NCBI GenBank assembly: GCA_038235705.1
Contig: JBBSTR010000052.1
Coordinates: 1 to 17,039 of the forward strand
DNA from: CANKBT01 sp038235705
GTDB lineage: Bacteria > Actinomycetota > Actinomycetes > Mycobacteriales > SCTD01
DNA: 17,039 nucleotides
Reading direction: 5' to 3'
Shown piece by piece: positions 14,126-17,039 of this stretch. The stretch's first letter is position 1. Each line of letters starts with the position of its first letter. Below the pieces are notes generated by a model, which saw only the letters and a list, made by a program, of their open reading frames with translations, had not been told where the DNA came from and searched no databases. The position numbers and the translations under genes are program-made.

Positions 14126-15184
14126 TCAGCTGCCGAGCAGTCGAACCCCGAAGTAGGCGACGCTGGCGACGAGGACCCAGGACAGGAGCCCGAGCAGCAG
14201 GGCTCGTCCGCCGGTCCGCCGCAGGGTGGGCAGGTGGATCCCGGTCCCGAGACCGAACAGGGCAGCGGCAAGGAGCACACCCTGCAGGGTGTCGGCGGCG
14301 TCCAGGACGGGCGCGGGGAGCAGCCCGGTGCTGGCGAGAGCGATCGCGCCCAGGAAGCCGGCGACGAACAGCGGCAGGAGCGGTGGGCGTCGTCCGGTGG
14401 CGCCCACCGCGTGCCGGCGGCGCGTGAGGCCGACGCCGGCGACCAGCGGGGCAAGCAGCACGACGCGGCTGAGCTTCACCACGACGGCGGAGGTGAGAGC
14501 GCCGGGGACGCGGTTGGCGGTGGCGACGGTCTGCCCGACGTCGTGGACGCTGGCGCCGACCCAGCTGCCGAAAGCGACCGGATCCAGGCCCAGCGGTCCG
14601 CGCAGAACCGGCAGCAGCAGGATCGCCAGGCTCCCGCAGAGCGTGACCAGCGCGATCGCGACCGCGGTGTCGTCTTCGTCGCCGCCCGCGACCTCTTCCA
14701 TCGCCGCGACCGCGGACGCGCCGCAGATGGAGAACCCGGTGGCGATCAGCAGCGACCGGGCGGGTGGCACCCCGAGCAGGCGACCGAGCAGCCGGGTGCC
14801 GCTGAAGGTGACCGCAACGGTCACGACCACGACTGCGGCGCCGCCGAGCCCCAGGTGCAGCAGCTGTGTCAAGCCGAGCTTGAGGCCGAGCAGGACGACC
14901 GCGATCCGCAGCAGTCGGTGGGAGGCGACGTGCGTACCGACGTGCAAGGACGGCCGGTGCAGGTTCACGTTGGCCACCAGAGCGCCGAGCGCTACCGCCA
15001 CGGTCGCGGGGTTGACCGCCGGGAGCAACCGGGAGACGCCGAACGCGACCGCGGTGGCCGCGGCGACCGCCAGCAGCCCGGGCAGCGGAGACGGGGCGTC
15101 GGACCGCGGCTTCGGCGGGCAGGACGGCCGGCACCGGCTGGGCGTGCGGGCGTCGTCGCGCGCCAGGCGACGGATCGTGATCAA
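14126..15184 (-). CDS. YeiH / UPF0324 family putative transporter
   Basis: A 352-residue membrane protein of the YeiH (UPF0324, conserved hypothetical TIGR00698-like) family with about ten hydrophobic segments. Family marks include LPAVNPATVAVALGALVANV, the segment LLRIAVVLLGLKLGL, GFSICGASAVAAM near the middle, AIALVTLCGSLAILLLP, GSWVGASVHDVGQTVATA and the terminal LLAAALFGLGTGIHL. The family has been linked to sulfonate or sulfate export and to sulfite or osmotic responses, but the substrate is not settled. The TTG at 15184 is chosen because GGAGGAG (15191-15197) lies exactly six bases before it and no in-frame ATG or GTG follows before the first membrane segment; the longer open frame upstream runs into the LysR gene and is not homologous. 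The N-terminal 35 residues are basic and cytosolic. Divergent from a LysR regulator, as in the yeiH-yeiE pair of E. coli. Confidence 0.88.
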   Translation of the reverse strand: MITIRRLARDDARTPSRCRPSCPPKPRSDAPSPLPGLLAVAAATAVAFGVSRLLPAVNPATVAVALGALVANVNLHRPSLHVGTHVASHRLLRIAVVLLGLKLGLTQLLHLGLGGAAVVVVTVAVTFSGTRLLGRLLGVPPARSLLIATGFSICGASAVAAMEEVAGGDEDDTAVAIALVTLCGSLAILLLPVLRGPLGLDPVAFGSWVGASVHDVGQTVATANRVPGALTSAVVVKLSRVVLLAPLVAGVGLTRRRHAVGATGRRPPLLPLFVAGFLGAIALASTGLLPAPVLDAADTLQGVLLAAALFGLGTGIHLPTLRRTGGRALLLGLLSWVLVASVAYFGVRLLGS

Positions 15185-15260
15185 GAACGGCTCCTCCGGT
15201 TGACGGCCTTCAGCATCTCGACGGTCGGCCACGCCCGGTAGCCCTGTCGTTCTGATCGAC

Positions 15261-15290
15261 CCATCAGGATGGTCTATGGGTTGCCATAAT
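15261..15290. promoter_or_regulatory. Two adjacent dyads and a -10 between yeiH-like gene and LysR gene
   Basis: CCATC-AG-GATGG (15261-15272) and TATGG-GTTG-CCATA (15275-15288) are perfect 5-bp-arm dyads standing two bases apart. The second one overlaps CATAAT (15285-15290), a good -10 for the LysR gene, eight bases before its ATG. LysR proteins bind such paired sites in the divergent gap and often repress their own gene, so these are the likely regulator sites. No clear -35 is seen for either gene. Confidence 0.5.
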
Positions 15291-15298
15291 CTTTGACG

Positions 15299-16210
15299 AT
15301 GAGCATCCAGCACGTGCCCGACCTCGACTCCCTCCAGCTCCTGCTCGAGGTGGCCGAGAGCGGCAGCCTTGGACGCGCCGCCGCACGGCACGGGATCAGC
15401 CAGCCGGCAGTGAGCGCTCGGGTGCAGTCCATGGAGCGGCTCGTCGGCTTCCCGCTCCTGACCCGCAGTCCCCGCGGGTCACGTCTCAACCCCGCCGGGG
15501 CCCTGCTGGCCGACTGGGCCCGCGGCGTCCTGCAGGCGGCCGAGGTCCTCGAGGCCGGCATCGGCTCGCTGCGCAGCGACCGCGCCGGGCGACTGCGGGT
15601 TGCCGCCAGCCTTACCGTGGCCGAGCACCTGCTGCCGGGATGGCTGGTGCGTCTGGCCGCCGCGTACCCCGACACGGCCGTCAGCCTGGACGCGAGCAAC
15701 AGCGCACAGGTCGCCGCAGCGGTGCTGGCCGGACACGCCGACATCGGTTTCGTGGAAGGCCCAGACCTGCCAGAAGGGCTGCAGCAACGCATCGTGGCCC
15801 GGGACCGGCTCGTCGTCGTCGTCCCGCTCTCGCACCCGTGGGCGCGGCGGCGCAGGCCCATCGAGGCCGGCGAGCTCGCTGCGACCCGCCTGGTGCAGCG
15901 CGAGCCGACCTCGGGCACGCGCACCTCCCTGGAGCTCGTCCTTGCGTCGTTCGCTCCCCTGGCCGCTCCGCTGCTGGAGCTCTCCACCAGCAGCGGCGTG
16001 CGCTCGGCCGTCGCCGCCGGCGCCGGACCCGCCGTCCTGAGCAACCTCGCGGTCCACGACGACGTCGTCGCCGGTCGGCTCGTCCAAGTCCCGGTCCGCG
16101 GCATAGACCTGGGCCGCCACCTGCGAGCGGTCTGGCCTGCAGGCCAACACATCACCGTCGCGGCCGGCGACCTTCTCCGCCTCGTCACCACGACCGGCAA
16201 GGGCTCCTGA
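15299..16210 (+). CDS. LysR family transcriptional regulator of the YeiH-like transporter
   Basis: A 303-residue LysR-type regulator. The winged helix-turn-helix is at about residues 9-65 (LQLLLEVAESGSLGRAAARH, then GISQPAVSARVQSMERLVGF, then LLTRSPRGSRLNPAG), followed by the linker helix and an effector-binding domain of two lobes from about residue 90 to the end (GRLRVAASLTVAEHLLPGWL; DIGFVEGPDL; GTRTSLELVL). This is the standard length. It is divergent from the YeiH-family gene; E. coli YeiE, of the same family, responds to sulfite, so a sulfur compound is a reasonable guess for the ligand, not a finding. The ATG at 15299 is preferred; TTG at 15293 is an in-frame alternative. No ribosome binding site is seen, and the -10 at 15285-15290 places the transcript start within a few bases of the ATG. 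Confidence 0.92.
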   Translation: MSIQHVPDLDSLQLLLEVAESGSLGRAAARHGISQPAVSARVQSMERLVGFPLLTRSPRGSRLNPAGALLADWARGVLQAAEVLEAGIGSLRSDRAGRLRVAASLTVAEHLLPGWLVRLAAAYPDTAVSLDASNSAQVAAAVLAGHADIGFVEGPDLPEGLQQRIVARDRLVVVVPLSHPWARRRRPIEAGELAATRLVQREPTSGTRTSLELVLASFAPLAAPLLELSTSSGVRSAVAAGAGPAVLSNLAVHDDVVAGRLVQVPVRGIDLGRHLRAVWPAGQHITVAAGDLLRLVTTTGKGS

Positions 16211-16361
16211 GCGCCTCGGCGCCAGGACGGCGAGACCCGGCTCCACAGCAGCGCCACGCACCGCTGCGGTTCACACGCGGCGGGAGGACGCCAAGACCGT
16301 CCGCGGAAGACGAACCGTCAGCGAAGCTTCTCAGGCCCCCCGGGCGAGATCGCCGGGAGTG
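16211..16361. other. Intergenic gap between convergent genes
   Basis: A tight palindrome GCGCCTCGGCGC (16211-16222) follows the LysR stop at once and could be a weak terminator with a four-base loop. The rest up to 16338 has no coding potential I can support and no other obvious structure. The stronger hairpin at its right end is listed separately. Confidence 0.3.
16339..16357. terminator. Hairpin terminator of the right-end micro-operon
   Basis: CCC then, past a bulged G, GGCGA (16343-16347) pairs with TCGCC and GGG (16350-16357) around a two-base centre; the real loop would open by one or two pairs. It sits five bases past the stop of the 83-residue gene on the minus strand. It may serve both convergent transcripts. 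Confidence 0.4.
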
Positions 16362-16613
16362 CTACCGCTCGGCGAGCTGATCCGTCAGCCGCGAGCGCAC
16401 CATGGCTTCGGTCGCCGGAACCAGGCCGGCCCGGACTCCGGCCAGGACCAGCTGGTGGTTGCACCGGGTGGCGCATGCCAGCACCTGATCGGCTGGTAGC
16501 TCACCGGCAAAATCGATGACCAGCCGACGCGAGAGATCGGCCATGTCTGCCCGTTCCGCGTGCGCGGAGCGAATCTGGCGTACGAGCGCGTCGGGCCGTT
16601 CGAGGACCGTCAC
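16362..16613 (-). CDS. 83-residue helical protein of unknown function
   Basis: The frame starts at GTG 16611-16613, whose bases overlap the stop of the preceding gene (GTGA), and gives a protein starting MTVLERPDALVRQIRSAH. It looks fully alpha-helical: an N-terminal helix, DLSRRLVIDFAGELPADQVL at about 26-45, then ACATRCNHQLVLAGVRAGLV and a last helix ending RSRLTDQLAER. Cys47 and Cys51 are spaced CATRC. The three-helix pattern recalls the small three-helix-bundle dimerisation proteins (DUF3562-like) that are common in actinobacteria, but I cannot confirm membership. A longer frame reaching 16898 is open, but it runs through the gene upstream and its promoter. Its own ribosome binding site is weak, in keeping with coupled translation. 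Confidence 0.6.
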   Translation of the reverse strand: MTVLERPDALVRQIRSAHAERADMADLSRRLVIDFAGELPADQVLACATRCNHQLVLAGVRAGLVPATEAMVRSRLTDQLAER

Positions 16614-16807
16614 GTCGACACGCCCCAGACATCGCCGCCGTTGCGGCCCAGCTGGGCGCTGCACAGAGCCTGCTCCGCCTTCTGGCGTTGCCGCGCGCGA
16701 GCGGCATTGGCCTGCACGGCCTGTCGCGCGTTGCGCATCGACCCTTGCTGACCATCGAGGACGGCAGCGGAGCTCAACACGATCTGCAGGTACCGGTTGA
16801 CCTTCAT
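16610..16807 (-). CDS. 65-residue Gln/Arg/Ala-rich helical protein of unknown function
   Basis: This small protein starts MKVNRYLQIVLSSAAVLDGQ and has a middle part rich in Ala, Gln and Arg (NARQAVQANAARARQRQKAE) that would form a basic amphipathic helix or short coiled coil. The last third (LGRNGGDVWGVST) is loose and ends by sharing GTGA with the next gene. ATG 16807 has GGAGGT only three bases upstream, a close but plausible ribosome binding site. A TTGACA promoter ends about 54 bases upstream. I do not recognise the family. The codon bias is weaker than in the long genes of the window, which is common for small accessory genes. The basic helix could bind nucleic acid, but this is a guess. 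Confidence 0.5.
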   Translation of the reverse strand: MKVNRYLQIVLSSAAVLDGQQGSMRNARQAVQANAARARQRQKAEQALCSAQLGRNGGDVWGVST

Positions 16808-16852
16808 GCGACCTCCGGAAAGCGCCGATGAGCGTCGCCGAGGTCCAGGGTG

Positions 16853-16898
16853 ACGGTCTGGCAGCCGACCGTACCCCGCCGATCAGCAGGCCTGTCAA
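16853..16898 (-). promoter_or_regulatory. TTGACA promoter with dyad operator candidate
   Basis: On the minus strand a perfect TTGACA (16893-16898) is followed after 19 bases by TACGGT (16868-16873). The -10 and the start region are covered by a perfect dyad, ACGGTC-N8-GACCGT (16853-16872 read on either strand). The start of transcription would be near 16861, 54 bases before the ATG of the 65-residue gene. A dyad over the -10 and +1 is the usual place for a repressor. The 19-base spacer is one or two longer than ideal. Confidence 0.5.
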
Positions 16899-17039
16899 GG
16901 GGGCTCACGCCCGCCGAGAGGCCCGCCCCGCGGGCCAGGATGACGCCGGCCTCGACCAGCCCGGTAGCGCCGGGCGGCGCCCCCATCGCCCGAGCACGGT
17001 CGCGATCCGGCGGCACTGCAACCCTCCCGTGCGATCGCA
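16899..17039. other. Right edge, coding content undecided
   Basis: Two minus-strand frames are open in this GC-rich piece. One runs from GTG 17016 (with GGGAGGG six bases upstream) through the promoter to 16804. The other enters from beyond the window and stops at 16905-16907, just before TTGACA. The second would make the promoter intergenic, but neither translation is recognisable. Confidence 0.25.

Noticed and set aside
13829..15241. Plus-strand frame of 470 codons opposite the YeiH-family gene
   Set aside because: Gln/Arg/Gly-rich shadow of a membrane protein gene; crosses the SdpI gene and intergenic DNA without any domain.
16804..17016. 70-codon minus-strand ORF with GGGAGGG before its GTG and an ATGA overlap with the 65-residue gene
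   Set aside because: It contains the TTGACA promoter and dyad in its middle, where its codon bias drops. The translation is unrecognisable. It remains possible if the promoter reading is wrong.

Overview
The window is chromosomal DNA of a very GC-rich actinobacterium. The signs are the strong G/C bias at third codon positions, frequent GTG starts plus one well-supported TTG start, Shine-Dalgarno sites of the AGGAGG type, and actinobacterial families such as an EccC-like FHA/FtsK ATPase and an SCO6745-family protein. I see no rRNA, tRNA, CRISPR array, transposase or phage module. The genus cannot be named from sequence alone.

Layout. (1) Bases 1-3060, minus strand: the N-terminal 1020 codons of a large FHA-FtsK/SpoIIIE (EccC-like) ATPase that runs off the left edge; its promoter is at about 3088-3116 and a DnaA-box-like 9-mer lies just upstream. 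(2) Bases 3250-6492, minus: a bifunctional proline catabolism enzyme (PutA), with a hairpin-plus-T terminator after it. Divergent from it, at 6550-7254, is a PAS-AraC regulator that is the natural candidate to control putA. (3) Bases 7464-10989, plus: a VIT1/CCC1-type iron/manganese transporter, a membrane-bound diguanylate cyclase, a small unknown membrane protein and a polyphosphate kinase 2. (4) Bases 11126-13962, minus: an SCO6745-family protein preceded by a coupled 29-codon micro-ORF, a small frameshifted gene remnant, a zinc-ribbon membrane protein of unknown function and an SdpI-family membrane protein. (5) Bases 14126-16210: a divergent pair made of a YeiH/UPF0324 membrane transporter (minus, TTG start) and a LysR regulator (plus), with two dyads in the shared control region. 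(6) Bases 16362-16807, minus: a two-gene micro-operon of 65- and 83-residue unknown proteins with overlapping stop and start, served by a TTGACA promoter that carries a dyad operator candidate.

How the genes work together. Two divergent enzyme-or-transporter/regulator pairs (putA/AraC and yeiH/LysR) are the clearest functional units. The plus-strand genes at 7.5-11 kb are separated by 87-135 bp gaps and look like individually expressed housekeeping or signalling genes (metal transport, c-di-GMP, polyphosphate) rather than one operon. The EccC-like gene is probably the edge of a type VII secretion-type locus lying to the left of the window.

I do not see a clearly new multi-gene system. The least explained pieces are the micro-operon at the right end, the frameshifted gene at 12160-12454 with its neighbours, and the SCO6745 micro-ORF. 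All promoter, operator and terminator calls are by eye.
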